Below are positions 32,458 through 33,324 of a stretch of DNA of 33,324 bases, in pieces. Every line of letters starts with the position of its first letter. Position 1 is the first letter of the stretch. The stretch is taken from the NCBI GenBank assembly GCA_025463515.1, contig JAODAQ010000049.1:1-33324 (forward strand), written 5' to 3'. The notes beneath the pieces are model-generated. The model was not told where the DNA came from. It worked only from the letters and a program-made list of their open reading frames with translations, and made no database searches. Made by a program: the position numbers and the translations under genes. The DNA comes from Rhodoglobus sp. (GTDB taxonomy: Bacteria; Actinomycetota; Actinomycetes; Actinomycetales; Microbacteriaceae).

Positions 32458-33324
32458 ATGAGCGAAAATGAAGGTCCGGAGCCAACCACTTCGGACGAGT
32501 CACTGGTTGAGCGCACGCGGTCGGGGGACCAGCGCGCGTTCGCAGAACTGTGGCGCCGTCATTATCGCTCGGGGGCACGAGTCGCCCGCCAGTTCACGTC
32601 GTCTATAGATGCGGATGACCTCGTCTCCGAGGCGTACACCCGTATCTATCAACGTGTTCTGGCGGGCGGCGGCCCGACCGGGGCATTCCGTCCTTACCTG
32701 TACACGACCATCCGCAATCTCGCATCGACCTGGGGCGCTAAATCCAGGGACGTCCAAGTGGATGACATCGCAGACTTCGAAGATCCGGACACGATCGACG
32801 ACCCGGCAGCACTGGCTCTCGACCGCACGCTGACGGCGCGCGCGTTCCGCAGCCTGCCCGACCGCTGGCAGTCGGTGCTCTGGTACACCGAGGTTGAGGG
32901 CATGGACCCGCACGAGGTCGCGCCCATCCTCGGCATGACGGCCAACGGCGTCGCCGCACTCTCGTACCGCGCGCGCGAGGGCCTCCGGAAGGCGTGGCTG
33001 CAGGCGCACATCAACGACGCGTCAGCCTCGGGCGAGTGCCAGTGGACGATCTCCCGCGTCGGCGAGCACGCCCGCCGCGGCCTCAGCGCCCGCGACCAGG
33101 AGCGCATGACCTTCCACCTCGCGACGTGCGCCAAGTGCTCGATCATCAACGAGGAGGTGGACGAGGTCGGCTCGCGCCTGGCCCTCGTCATGCTCCCGAT
33201 CCTGCTCGGCGGTGTCGCGGGCGGCGCCATGCTCGCGACCTTCGGCCACGCGGGCTCCGCCATGGCGGCGGCCGCGGACGCCATCCCGGCCCTCCCCGAG
33301 GCCATCGGCGCAGGGGCGGCAGCT
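32458..33324 (+). CDS. ECF-type sigma factor fused to zinc-binding anti-sigma-like domain (partial, runs off the window)
   Basis: The 289 codons seen begin MSENEGPEPTTSDESLVERTRSGD. Sigma region 2 spans about residues 15-95 (FAELWRRHYRSGARVARQF, DADDLVSEAYTRIYQ, FRPYLYTTIRNLA). Region 4 spans about 120-180 (LPDRWQSVLWYTEVEGMDPHEVAPILGMTANGVAALSYRAREGLRKAW). After region 4 comes a ZAS-like zinc motif, His220-x3-Cys224-x2-Cys227, and then a hydrophobic helix (about 237-258), so the protein is probably membrane-tethered. An Ala-rich stretch follows to the edge. ATG 32458 is the only start in frame after TAA 32428-32430; GGGGG abuts it, leaving no proper ribosome spacing. Confidence 0.88.
   Translation, partial: MSENEGPEPTTSDESLVERTRSGDQRAFAELWRRHYRSGARVARQFTSSIDADDLVSEAYTRIYQRVLAGGGPTGAFRPYLYTTIRNLASTWGAKSRDVQVDDIADFEDPDTIDDPAALALDRTLTARAFRSLPDRWQSVLWYTEVEGMDPHEVAPILGMTANGVAALSYRAREGLRKAWLQAHINDASASGECQWTISRVGEHARRGLSARDQERMTFHLATCAKCSIINEEVDEVGSRLALVMLPILLGGVAGGAMLATFGHAGSAMAAAADAIPALPEAIGAGAAA

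Overview
The window is a dense stretch of high-GC chromosome from an actinobacterium, most likely a member of the Microbacteriaceae. The evidence is the strong G/C third-position bias, a lysine-tailed TopA, an actinobacterial-type DUF4244/TadE/TadG-like trio, many leaderless genes, and short interspersed palindromes such as GGGTTGAGTAG...GTATCGAAACC, which I associate with this family. No phage, integrase, transposase or CRISPR array is visible. The content is mostly chromosomal housekeeping with a few accessory genes.

Layout. 1-1245: the end of guaB, then three small pilin/pseudopilin-like genes without their secretion ATPase. 1322-7518: topA, tmk, holB and a secreted tripeptidyl-aminopeptidase-like lipoprotein. 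7531-9360: a TetR regulator with a probable operator, tRNA-Thr(CGT) and a secreted CAP-like protein. 9401-13465: a PBP4/DacB homologue that has lost its catalytic motifs, pncA, a membrane protein, a SpoU-type RNA methyltransferase and a conserved hypothetical gene. 13650-17617 (minus strand): an ABC exporter, a 71-residue helix-turn-helix regulator with two perfect 18-bp operators over its promoter, and a pair of unrecognised genes. 17715-21629: an ABC-2 exporter whose second permease is frameshifted, and an MFS transporter. 21690-25274 (minus strand): the complete riboflavin operon ribD-ribE-ribBA-ribH behind an FMN riboswitch. 25502-26338: a solitary AbiEi/DUF559-like gene bracketed by a third repeat family. 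26465-30587 (minus strand): HAD phosphatase, GNAT, trpS, exonuclease III and a YihY membrane protein. 30676-33324: ptsI and an ECF-type sigma factor fused to a zinc-binding anti-sigma-like tail and a membrane segment, running off the right edge.

Three themes cut across the window. First, at least eight genes have a -10 hexamer of the form TAnnnT six or seven bases before the start codon, so they are probably transcribed without leaders. Second, three families of short palindromic repeats sit at gene ends, supply or abut stop codons, and in at least three places are translated as part of proteins. Third, the word GGATGC/GCATCC looks over-used, even at the cost of otherwise rare codons.

The strongest candidates for undescribed biology are the two-gene cassette at 15835-17617, the catalytically dead DacB homologue, the self-regulated HTH/ABC exporter unit, the sigma/anti-sigma fusion, and the repeat-derived protein segments. 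No database search could be run. Family names rest on recognised motifs.
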